13,118 nt of DNA from DATEPR01 sp036503065 (GTDB taxonomy: Bacteria > Actinomycetota > Actinomycetes > Mycobacteriales > Pseudonocardiaceae): positions 1 through 13,118 of the forward strand of contig DASXXM010000428.1 in assembly GCA_036503065.1 (NCBI GenBank), read 5' to 3'. The number at the start of each line of letters is the position of its first letter. The first letter of the stretch is position 1. Under the pieces are notes generated by a model. It saw nothing but the letters and a program-made list of their open reading frames with translations. It made no database searches and had not been told where the DNA came from. The position numbers and the translations under genes are program-made. This document shows, piece by piece, positions 7,318-13,118 of the stretch.

Positions 7318-8994
7318 GTGAGCATCCACCGACCCTTGCTGAGAGCCGTGGACGACAAGACTGCGAACCAGCGCCCCGTTGCCATGTTCGAGCTGCTCGA
7401 CGAGGCGGGTATCAGCCTGGACGGCGATGCGGGCCCGCTTGACGAGCGGGAACGCAGGCTGATCATCGGGGCCGCCACCTTCCATGCCCTGGCCCGGCCC
7501 GGCCAGACGTTCCGGCTGACGGTGCTGCGCGGCCCGTCCGGCGCGCCGCTCGCGCTGACCGACCGGAAGGTCCACCGGATCGAGTGGCCGGACGACCGTG
7601 AGGTCCTCGGTTCCGTACTCCTGCGCTCGACGGCGCACTCGCCCGCCGACACGCCGCCCACCACCGGCCTTGCCGACATCGTGGTCGACGTGGGCGGCGA
7701 ACCCGAGTACGAGCACCTCTACGGCAAGCAGCGGACCCTGGAGAGCCAGGCCCGGCGCATGGTCCGCTTCGTGGCCCCGATCCCGTTCGACGCGCTCCGC
7801 CAGTACCGGACCGACCTGACGGAACGGCAGCTGCGCAGCGGCTCGCCGCAGCGGATGCCGTCGATCCCACTGGACCGGGGCGCCGGGACGCGGTCGGAGG
7901 ACAACCCGCCCGCCGTGCTGTTCGGCCTGCACTGGCTGGAACTCGGCGGCGCGGAGCGCTGGGCGCTGGACACCGTCCGGCTGGCCACCCAGGCCGGGCT
8001 GACGCCGATCGTCGTCACCGACCGGCCCTCCGCGCACCCGTGGATCACCCGGCCGGAGCTGGACGGCGCGGTGATCGTGCCGTTGACGCTGCCGCTGGAC
8101 CCGGCCGCCGACTCGGCGTTCCTGGCCGGGGTACTGGCCAACTTCGACGTCCGCGGCATCCACATCCACCACAACACCTGGCTGTACCAGCGGCTGCCGT
8201 GGCTGAAGGCGCAGCGGCCGGACATCCCCGTCGTCGACTCGCTGCACATCCTGGAGTGGCGCACCGGCGGTTTCGTGGACATCGCGGCCCGGCTGTCGAA
8301 CATGATCGACGTGCACCACGTCATCTCACCCGCCCTGCGGGACTACCTGCTCGGCCAGCAGGGCCTGCCGCCGAACAAGATCAAGCTGGCCACCCTGGCG
8401 AACCTGACCGGCACCGACATCGCGTCGGTCAACCGCACCAGGGCCGCGGACGACCCGTTCACCGTGGTCTTCGTCGGCCGGTTCACCCAACAGAAGCGGC
8501 CCTACCTGTTCCTGCAACTGGCTGCCCGGCTGCGCAAGCACGCGCCGGGACGGGTCCGGTTCGTCATGCACGGCGACGGCGAGCTGGGCAACGAGGTGCA
8601 GAGCCTGCGGGCCCGGTACCGGCTCGGTGACGATCTCCAGGTGCGCGGCCCGGACGTCCCGGTGGCCAGGACGCTGGCCGAGGCGGACGTGCTGGTCATC
8701 TCGTCGGACAACGAGGGCCTCACGCTGACGTCGTTCGAGGCCACCGCGGCGGGTGTGCCCGTGGTGTCCACCGATGTCGGCTCGCAGGCCTCGCTGGTCG
8801 CGTCGGACCTGCTGTGCCCCCGGCACCCGTATCCCTTCCTACAGGCGGCCACGACGAGCATCGCTACCATGATGACCTCACCCGACCAGCGCAAGAAGTG
8901 GCTGGACGAGCAGATCGTCAAGGCAGCCGCGTTCGCCAAACTGCCCGATGCCCGCTCGTGGACCCGCGAGCTCTACCAAGGATGGCTCCGTTGA
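7318..8994 (+). CDS. GT4-family glycosyltransferase with a long uncharacterised N-terminal region
   Basis: A 558-residue protein (from GTG 7318). The C-terminal two thirds is a GT-B fold retaining glycosyltransferase: LHWLELGGAERWALD (204-218) is the N-terminal glycine-rich acceptor loop, VVFVGRFTQQKRP (383-395) opens the C-terminal domain, and the EX7E pair is E466 and E474 in NEGLTLTSFEATAAGVPVV, followed by STDVGS. Residues 1-195 match no domain I recognise; they are polar, contain no membrane helix and include DIVVDVGGEPEYEHLYGK (about 120-137). Simple GT4 enzymes are about 370-420 residues, so this is an addition. The start is uncertain: no clear ribosome site precedes GTG 7318, and GTG 7348 or ATG 7384 are possible. 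Its stop overlaps the next gene by four bases, implying joint action on the same glycan. Donor and acceptor are unknown. Confidence 0.85.
   Translation: MSIHRPLLRAVDDKTANQRPVAMFELLDEAGISLDGDAGPLDERERRLIIGAATFHALARPGQTFRLTVLRGPSGAPLALTDRKVHRIEWPDDREVLGSVLLRSTAHSPADTPPTTGLADIVVDVGGEPEYEHLYGKQRTLESQARRMVRFVAPIPFDALRQYRTDLTERQLRSGSPQRMPSIPLDRGAGTRSEDNPPAVLFGLHWLELGGAERWALDTVRLATQAGLTPIVVTDRPSAHPWITRPELDGAVIVPLTLPLDPAADSAFLAGVLANFDVRGIHIHHNTWLYQRLPWLKAQRPDIPVVDSLHILEWRTGGFVDIAARLSNMIDVHHVISPALRDYLLGQQGLPPNKIKLATLANLTGTDIASVNRTRAADDPFTVVFVGRFTQQKRPYLFLQLAARLRKHAPGRVRFVMHGDGELGNEVQSLRARYRLGDDLQVRGPDVPVARTLAEADVLVISSDNEGLTLTSFEATAAGVPVVSTDVGSQASLVASDLLCPRHPYPFLQAATTSIATMMTSPDQRKKWLDEQIVKAAAFAKLPDARSWTRELYQGWLR
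8978..8982 (+). promoter_or_regulatory. Ribosome binding site that selects a TTG start
   Basis: AAGGA here lies eight bases before TTG 8991. The in-frame ATG at 8982 overlaps the last base of this site and so cannot use it, which favours TTG as the start of the following gene. Confidence 0.6.
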
Positions 8995-9890
8995 GCACTG
9001 TCGCCGCCGTCGTCGTCACGTACAACCGCAAGGACAAGCTCGCCACCGTGCTCGACCACCTGCTGGCGCAGACCCAGGCGCCGGACTGGATCATCGTGGT
9101 GGACAACGCGTCCACGGACGGCACGGAGAAGGTGCTCGCCAGGTACACCGACCACGACAGCGTGGTGGTACAGACGCTGCCGGAGAACACCGGCGGCGCG
9201 GGCGGTTTCGCCGCCGGCATGGCCAGGGGCTACGAGCTGGGCGCGGACTTCGTCTGGATCATGGACGACGACTGCTACCCGAACCCGGACGCGCTGGAGG
9301 AACTGCGGGTCGGCCTGGCCAAGGCCGAGGAGTCGATGGGCATGACGCTGCCGTACGCGTGCTCGGTGGTGAAGTACATCGACGGCGAGATCTGCGAGAT
9401 GAACAACCCGGGCACCACCTGGGACTGGGGCCGGCTGCTGGCCCGCGGCCAGGAGAGCGTGCTGGTCACGCACTGCTCGTTCGTGTCGGTGCTGATCCCG
9501 CGGCGCGTGCTGACCCGGCACGGGCTGCCGCTGAAGGAGTACTTCATCTGGTTCGACGACCAGGAGTACACGCTGCGGGTCACCAAGGACGGCCCCGGCG
9601 TCCAGGTGCTGAACAGCGTCGTGGTGCACGACATGGGCGTCAACCGCGGCGTGAACTTCGCCGACGTGACTCCGGCGAACATGTGGAAGTTCCGCTACGG
9701 CGTCCGCAACGAGGCGTCCTTCCGGCTGCACCATCAGGGTGTCGGCGCGTTCCTGAAGTTCGTGGGGCGTCTTGTCCAGGGCACTCGGGCCGGCCGCGTG
9801 CCGTGGGGGCTGCGGATCGAACTGGCCCGCAAGGTCGTCGAGGGCGTCAAGTTCGATCCGAAGCCGACGTATCCGCACTCCGTGCTTTGA
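8991..9890 (+). CDS. Family 2 glycosyltransferase, GlfT1-like galactofuranosyltransferase
   Basis: GT-A fold glycosyltransferase of 299 residues (M. tuberculosis GlfT1 has 304). From the N-terminus: VAAVVVTYNRKDKL (4-17), IIVVDNASTDGT (34-45), the GlfT1-like ENTGGAGGFAAGM (65-77), then VWIMDDDCYPNPDA (88-101) with the metal-binding DDD at 92-94, and WFDDQEY (187-193), which holds the probable catalytic base. H213 in VVHDMG may be a further metal ligand. GlfT1 adds the first galactofuranose residues to the rhamnosyl-GlcNAc-polyprenyl primer, using UDP-Galf made by Glf; the presence of glf in the same block supports that donor. The start is TTG 8991, giving a TTGA overlap with the upstream stop; ATG 8982 would add three residues. 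Activity as GlfT1 rather than another Galf transferase is inferred. Confidence 0.85.
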   Translation: MSTVAAVVVTYNRKDKLATVLDHLLAQTQAPDWIIVVDNASTDGTEKVLARYTDHDSVVVQTLPENTGGAGGFAAGMARGYELGADFVWIMDDDCYPNPDALEELRVGLAKAEESMGMTLPYACSVVKYIDGEICEMNNPGTTWDWGRLLARGQESVLVTHCSFVSVLIPRRVLTRHGLPLKEYFIWFDDQEYTLRVTKDGPGVQVLNSVVVHDMGVNRGVNFADVTPANMWKFRYGVRNEASFRLHHQGVGAFLKFVGRLVQGTRAGRVPWGLRIELARKVVEGVKFDPKPTYPHSVL

Positions 9891-9905
9891 CGTGGCACCC
9901 CTGAT

Positions 9906-10661
9906 TCAGACTGGCAGGCGACGGAACACCGCACGCGGCAGGTGCCGCAACACCGCCATCACCCACCGCAGCTGACCCGGCGCCCACGCCTGTTCCCGGC
10001 GCCGACGAACCGTGTCCACGACCACGTCGGCCACCTGCTCGGCAGTCTGCGAAAGCGGCGCCGCCGTCAGCCCCTCGGTCATCCTGGTATGCACGAACCC
10101 GGGACGCACCACACTGACCCGCACACCAGAAGGCCGCAACGCCTCGGTCAGACCGGTATAGAAACTGTCCAAACCGGCCTTCGTGGACCCGTAGACGAAG
10201 TTGGACCGGCGAGGCCGCTCCGCGGCCACAGTGGACAGTGCGACCAGCGACCCGTGACCCTGACGCCGCAACCGTTCCGCCAGTGCCACGCCGACCGTGA
10301 CCGCACCGACGTAGTTCACCTCGGCCAGTTCCCTTGCCGTGGCCACGTCGGTCCAGGCAGCCTCCTGATCGCCGAGCACGCCGAACGCGACCACCGTCAC
10401 GTCGATGTCGCCGTCCGCGAACGCCTTCTCCACCACCTCGACGTGCGTGTCCGGCTGCCGCGCGTCGAACGGCAGCACGCTGACCGTGCATCCGTTGGTG
10501 CGCAACCGATCCGCGGCCGCGTCCAACCGGGCGCCCGGCCGGCCGGCCAGTACCACGCGCAACGGCCGGACCGTGGCGAACTTCGCGGCCACCGCGATGC
10601 CGATCTCGGAACTGCCGCCCAGCAGCAGCAGGGACTGGGGATTGCCAACGGCGTCGATCAC
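9906..10661 (-). CDS. dprE2: Decaprenylphosphoryl-2-keto-ribose reductase
   Basis: NAD(P)H-dependent short-chain dehydrogenase that reduces decaprenylphosphoryl-2-keto-erythro-pentose to decaprenylphosphoryl arabinose, completing the epimerisation begun by DprE1. It has 251 residues (M. tuberculosis DprE2 has 254). Seen: the cofactor loop GGSSEIG (15-21), NYVGAV (116-121), S143 in ALSTVAAERPRRSNFVYGSTK and the catalytic Y157/K161 pair. The C-terminal stretch from about 231 (LRWVMAVLRHLPRAVFRRLP) is amphipathic and basic, suiting membrane contact. The GTG start at 10661 overlaps the dprE1 stop (GTGA) and has GAAGG eight bases upstream (10670-10674). The gene converges on the GlfT1-like gene with 15 bases between stops. 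Identification is firm because of the motif set and the dprE1 neighbour. Confidence 0.96.
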   Translation of the reverse strand: MIDAVGNPQSLLLLGGSSEIGIAVAAKFATVRPLRVVLAGRPGARLDAAADRLRTNGCTVSVLPFDARQPDTHVEVVEKAFADGDIDVTVVAFGVLGDQEAAWTDVATARELAEVNYVGAVTVGVALAERLRRQGHGSLVALSTVAAERPRRSNFVYGSTKAGLDSFYTGLTEALRPSGVRVSVVRPGFVHTRMTEGLTAAPLSQTAEQVADVVVDTVRRRREQAWAPGQLRWVMAVLRHLPRAVFRRLPV

Positions 10662-12019
10662 AGGGCCAGCCTTCGTGACATGTCGGAGCGGAACATTCCG
10701 GTCGGGTCGACGGTGGCCCGCACCTTGCGCCACTCGTCGATGCGGGGATACATGCGCTGCAGGGCCTCCGCGGTGGTGCGGGACTCCTTGGCCAGGTACA
10801 GCCTGCCGCCCGCGTCGAGCACCAGGTCGTCCAGTCGGGCACACAGCTCGTGCAGGCCGGATCGCACCGGGAAGTCGACACACAGGGTCCAGCCGGGCAT
10901 CGGGAACGACATGGGCGCCCGGTTTCCGGCACCGAACCGCTTCAGCACGTTCAGCGCCGACACGTGGCCGGAGTGCGCGATCATGCGCACGGCCTGCCGG
11001 ATGGCGTCCTCCGCGCCGAAGGGCACCACGAACTGGTACTGCAGGAAGCCGCGCGGGCCGTACGCCCGATTCCACTCGCCCACGATGTCCAGCGGGTGCA
11101 GGAACTGGGTGATGTTCTGCACCGCGCCCGCCTTCGTCGGCGACTTCCGGTACCACAGCTCGCTGAAGACGCGCGCGGTCACGCGGTTGAGCATGCCCGG
11201 CGGGAACACGTCCGGCACGGTCAGCAGCTGCGGCGCGTCGAACTTCAGCGGCGTCGGCCGAAGCTTCGCCGGCAGGTCGTCGACCCGCGCGTGGTTTGCC
11301 CTGGTGAGGATGCCGCGGCCCAGATGCGGGCCGGTGGTCACCGCGTCGAACCAGGACACCGACTCCACGTAGTTCTCGTCACCGACCGACTGGCGGGCCA
11401 TCAGGTCGTCGAGGTTGTTCACCTGCTCGGTGTCCACCACGAAGTACGCGCTCTCGACCCGGTCGAGGTGCAGCGTGGCCCGCAGCACCACCCCGGTCAG
11501 GCCCATGCCGCCGACCGTGGCCCAGAACAGCTCGGCCTGGTCGCCGTCCGGGGTGAGGGTGCGCACCTCGCCGTCGGCCGTGGCCAGATCCATGCTCAGC
11601 ACGTGGTTGCCGAAGCTCCCGGCCACGTGGTGCGCCTTGCCGTGCACGTCGGACCCGATCGCGCCACCGACGGTCACCAGACGGGTACCGGGCAACACCG
11701 GCAGCCACAGCCCGTCCGGGAGCAGCCTGCGCATCAGGGTGTCCAGGCTGACCCCGGCGTCCGCGGTGACGGTGGCCGCGGCCACGTCCACCTCGTGGAT
11801 CCGGTCCATGCCGGTCATGTCGATGACGAGGCCACCGGAGTTCTGCGCCGGGTCGCCGTAGGACCGGCCCAGGCCCCTGGCGACCACGCCGCGCTCGCCT
11901 GCCGACCGGATCGCGTCGACCACGTCGTCGTTGGTCCGCGCCGTGATGACGGTGGCCGCCGTCGGTGCGGTTCGGCCCCAGCCGTTGAGCAGTCGTGATC
12001 GACCGTGTCCGTGCTCCAC
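10658..12019 (-). CDS. dprE1: Decaprenylphosphoryl-beta-D-ribose 2-oxidase
   Basis: FAD-dependent oxidase of the VAO type that oxidises the 2'-hydroxyl of decaprenylphosphoryl ribose. It has 453 residues (M. tuberculosis DprE1 has 461). The N-terminus has GWGRTAP (13-19), then RGLGRSYGDPAQNSGG (48-63), VLPGTRLVTVGGAIGSDVHGK (108-128) and GSFGNHV (134-140) of the FAD domain; the substrate domain has GELW-type SELWYRKS (286-293), GEWNRAYGP (314-322), GWTLCVDFP (376-384) and LYLAKESRTTAE. C380 and K411 align with Cys387 and Lys418 of the mycobacterial enzyme, the former being the residue attacked by benzothiazinones. The GTG start at 12019 lacks a nearby ribosome site but has TAGCAT seven bases upstream, pointing to a leaderless mRNA. 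It forms an operon with dprE2 through a GTGA overlap. Confidence 0.97.
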   Translation of the reverse strand: MEHGHGRSRLLNGWGRTAPTAATVITARTNDDVVDAIRSAGERGVVARGLGRSYGDPAQNSGGLVIDMTGMDRIHEVDVAAATVTADAGVSLDTLMRRLLPDGLWLPVLPGTRLVTVGGAIGSDVHGKAHHVAGSFGNHVLSMDLATADGEVRTLTPDGDQAELFWATVGGMGLTGVVLRATLHLDRVESAYFVVDTEQVNNLDDLMARQSVGDENYVESVSWFDAVTTGPHLGRGILTRANHARVDDLPAKLRPTPLKFDAPQLLTVPDVFPPGMLNRVTARVFSELWYRKSPTKAGAVQNITQFLHPLDIVGEWNRAYGPRGFLQYQFVVPFGAEDAIRQAVRMIAHSGHVSALNVLKRFGAGNRAPMSFPMPGWTLCVDFPVRSGLHELCARLDDLVLDAGGRLYLAKESRTTAEALQRMYPRIDEWRKVRATVDPTGMFRSDMSRRLAL

Positions 12020-12026
12020 CGGATCG

Positions 12027-12032
12027 ATGCTA
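12027..12032 (-). promoter_or_regulatory. -10 element for leaderless dprE1
   Basis: On the minus strand this reads TAGCAT (TANNNT), ending seven bases before the GTG at 12019, the standard spacing for leaderless actinobacterial genes. A G-rich stretch (GGGGAGG) lies too far upstream, about 22 bases, to act as a ribosome site for this start. Confidence 0.55.
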
Positions 12033-12047
12033 TCCGGTGGCCTCCCC

Positions 12048-12053
12048 TACGAT
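12048..12053 (+). promoter_or_regulatory. -10 element for the GtrA-family gene
   Basis: TACGAT (TANNNT) would start transcription near 12060, about 29 bases before ATG 12089, leaving room for the ribosome site AAGGA at 12078-12082. Only 15 bases separate it from the opposing dprE1 -10 box, so each -35 region overlaps the other promoter. Confidence 0.45.
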
Positions 12054-12088
12054 GCTGCTGGACCGTCGTCGGACCGTAAGGACGTGGC

Positions 12089-12508
12089 ATGGTGGCATCG
12101 AGCCAGGTTTCGGCCCCACCGGCTCGGCGTGGCGTGCTCGACCAGGCCGTGCGGTTCGTCGGGTTCGGCATCCTGTCGGCCGGTGTCGACTTCGGGATCT
12201 ACCAGCTGCTGCTGCACTTCGGGCTGTGGGCCGATGTCGCGAAGGGCATCAGCTTCATCTTCGGCACGGTCACGGCGTACCTGCTCAACCGGCGGTGGAC
12301 GTTCGGCTCTGCGGGCGGCGCGGCGCCCGCGATCCGGTTCGCGGTGCTCTACGGCGCCACGTTCTTCGTCAACGTCGGCGTGAACGCGCTGTTCCTGCAC
12401 CTCCTGGCCGGCCATCGGTGGCAGATCCCGATCGCGTGGGTCATCGCGCAGGGCACCGCGACCGTGATCAACTTCGTGCTGCTGCGCACGGTCGTGTTCC
12501 GCGACTGA
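12089..12508 (+). CDS. GtrA-family membrane protein (Rv3789-like)
   Basis: A 139-residue protein with four hydrophobic segments (about 21-43, 50-66, 81-104 and 113-135), the GtrA fold. Family markers are QAVRFVGFGILSAGVDFGIYQ (19-39), AYLLNRRWTF (63-72) and, at the end, NFVLLRTVVF (128-137). ATG 12089 follows AAGGA with six bases between. In M. tuberculosis the related Rv3789 lies next to dprE1 and has been proposed either to flip decaprenylphosphoryl arabinose across the membrane or to act as a scaffold for arabinosyltransferase AftA; the question is not settled by sequence. Here the gene is divergent from dprE1 rather than co-directional, so co-expression would depend on the shared promoter region. 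It converges on a small unknown gene with three bases between stops. Confidence 0.9.
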   Translation: MVASSQVSAPPARRGVLDQAVRFVGFGILSAGVDFGIYQLLLHFGLWADVAKGISFIFGTVTAYLLNRRWTFGSAGGAAPAIRFAVLYGATFFVNVGVNALFLHLLAGHRWQIPIAWVIAQGTATVINFVLLRTVVFRD

Positions 12509-12511
12509 TCC

Positions 12512-12766
12512 TCAGTGCTCCCTTGGCAGGCTGCCGTAGAGCTTGCCGAGACCGGGTGCCGTGTCGACGTGCGCGGCGAGCACGTGCGCGAAGTTCACCA
12601 CGACCGACGAGCCGTTGGCCGCCGCGATGGACTCGATGTCCCCGTTGCGGATCATCCCCGGCAGCCGGTCTGCCAGCTCGCTCGCCGACTCGGTGGGAAC
12701 CACGACCAGCAGGGGTTCGCCGCCGCTGGCCAGATGCATGACCAGGGCCCTTCGTTGTTCTGTCAT
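12512..12766 (-). CDS. Small conserved-looking protein of unknown function, 84 residues
   Basis: Not recognised. The product is soluble, without membrane helix or signal peptide. It alternates short hydrophobic strands and helices: RALVMHLASG (6-15), PLLVVVPTESASELADRLPGMI (18-39), then SSVVVNFAHVLAAHVD (53-68), ending GLGKLYGSLPREH. The codon choice is typical of the neighbours (G/C at third positions), and GGTGGAG at 12774-12780 stands seven bases before ATG 12766, so it is very likely a real gene. The V-N-F-A-H-V-x-A-A-H-V strand recalls short proteins in which a strand near the C-terminus packs on an N-terminal sheet, but no family is claimed. It has its own upstream region shared with the divergent TetR gene; a functional link to the wall genes is not evident. 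Confidence 0.75.
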   Translation of the reverse strand: MTEQRRALVMHLASGGEPLLVVVPTESASELADRLPGMIRNGDIESIAAANGSSVVVNFAHVLAAHVDTAPGLGKLYGSLPREH

Positions 12767-12925
12767 GAGTCGACTCCACCAGCGATTCGATCATCCGGCA
12801 AGGCGGGTTCGCTGCGGGCGCACAGCACGGCGCAGGTTGCGCTCAGGGCGTAACGAAGGGGCGCGCTGAACCACGAAAGACCCCATGCGTCCGTGGACGT
12901 TTGGTTTCGGTGAGAAACTGTGCGG
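12767..12925. other. Divergent intergenic region before the TetR gene
   Basis: About 150 bases between the 84-residue gene (-) and the TetR gene (+). It holds two short inverted repeats: CGTCC-GT-GGACG (12888-12899) and GTTTC-N5-GAAAC (12904-12918). No convincing TANNNT -10 element was found for either gene, so the promoters could not be placed. Confidence 0.4.
12904..12918. promoter_or_regulatory. Candidate TetR operator
   Basis: GTTTC-GGTGA-GAAAC, a 15-base imperfect palindrome with perfect 5-bp arms, lies seven bases before the likely start of the TetR gene. Many TetR-family proteins bind such dyads over their own promoter. The arms are short, so chance cannot be excluded. Confidence 0.35.
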
Positions 12926-13118
12926 GTGAGTGCGGTGTCCACAGAACCTGACCCGCGGCTGATCAGGGCCGCGCTGGACTGTTTCCTCAGTTTTGGCGTC
13001 CGCAAGACCTCGCTGACCGACGTCGCCGACCGGGCCGGCGTGTCCAGAGCGACCGCCTACCGAGTGTTCGGAGACAAGAACGGCCTGGTCCGGGCGGTGG
13101 CCGAGGCCGAGGTCACCC
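12926..13118 (+). CDS. TetR-family transcriptional regulator, partial (N-terminal domain only)
   Basis: The frame is open from GTG 12926 to the end of the window (64 codons), so only the DNA-binding domain is present. Helix 1 is in DPRLIRAALDCFLSFG (9-24), followed by the helix-turn-helix KTSLTDVADRAGVSRATAYRVF (27-48) and then GDKNGLVRAV, the standard TetR N-terminal order. In-frame GTG codons at 12920 and 12935 are alternative starts; none has a strong ribosome site, although GGTGAG lies shortly before 12935. The ligand-binding domain is missing, so neither ligand nor target can be guessed. A short dyad just upstream suggests autoregulation, possibly with control of the divergent 84-residue gene. 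The TetR assignment is firm. Confidence 0.9.
   Translation, partial: MSAVSTEPDPRLIRAALDCFLSFGVRKTSLTDVADRAGVSRATAYRVFGDKNGLVRAVAEAEVT

Noticed and set aside
9935..9948. GCGGCA-GG-TGCCGC palindrome near the dprE2 end as a terminator
   Set aside because: It lies inside dprE2 coding sequence, has a loop too short for a stable hairpin at full arm length, and no second feature supports it.
12504..12516. ACTGA-TCC-TCAGT dyad between the convergent GtrA and 84-residue genes as a terminator
   Set aside because: The arms are only 5 bp, not GC-rich, and arise largely from two opposing TGA stops; too weak to call.
1..13118. CRISPR array, transposon, phage or toxin-antitoxin system
   Set aside because: No regularly spaced repeats, terminal inverted repeats, transposase, integrase or toxin-antitoxin genes were seen; base composition and codon use are uniform across the window.

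Overview
The window is GC-rich actinobacterial DNA with strong third-position G/C bias, frequent GTG starts and -10 elements of the TANNNT type. Its core is a set of genes for cell-wall arabinogalactan precursors: UDP-galactopyranose mutase (glf), a phosphatase of the PAP2 family, decaprenylphosphoryl-5-phosphoribose synthase (ubiA), a GlfT1-like family 2 glycosyltransferase, dprE2, dprE1 and a GtrA-family membrane protein. The genes are related to the Rv3789-Rv3791 and Rv3806c-Rv3809c regions of Mycobacterium tuberculosis but are arranged differently. The organism is probably a Pseudonocardiaceae-type actinomycete (arabinose- and galactose-containing wall) rather than a mycobacterium; this is an inference from gene order and protein sequence.

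Layout. 1-993 (-) is the N-terminal part of an L-2-hydroxyglutarate oxidase, cut by the window edge. 1092-2408 (+) is a MOP/Wzx-like flippase. It runs head-on into 2413-4362 (-), a large multi-spanning protein of DUF6541/GT-C type; the two stop codons are separated by 4 bp and sit in a perfect 11-bp inverted repeat. From 4631 (+) a tight operon glf - PAP2 phosphatase - ubiA follows with ATGA overlaps. A hairpin and a TAAAAT box separate it from a second pair (7318-9890, +): a GT4 glycosyltransferase with an unusually long N-terminal region, then the GlfT1-like enzyme. The dprE1-dprE2 operon (12019 down to 9906, -) converges on that pair. dprE1 is divergent from the GtrA gene (12089-12508, +), with the two -10 elements only 15 bp apart. 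The right end holds an 84-residue protein of unknown function (-) and the start of a TetR regulator (+), cut by the edge.

How the genes fit together. Glf makes UDP-galactofuranose, used by the GlfT1-like enzyme to begin galactan on a polyprenyl-linked primer. UbiA joins PRPP to decaprenyl phosphate, the PAP2 enzyme would remove the 5'-phosphate, and DprE1/DprE2 epimerise decaprenylphosphoryl ribose to decaprenylphosphoryl arabinose, the arabinan donor. GtrA, the MOP flippase and the DUF6541 protein are plausible membrane-side partners (lipid-linked sugar movement or extracytoplasmic glycosyl transfer). The GT4 enzyme and the DUF6541 protein are the least explained parts and the best leads for something new. 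No tRNA, rRNA, CRISPR array, insertion sequence or phage gene was seen, and no gene-free stretch exceeds 300 bases.
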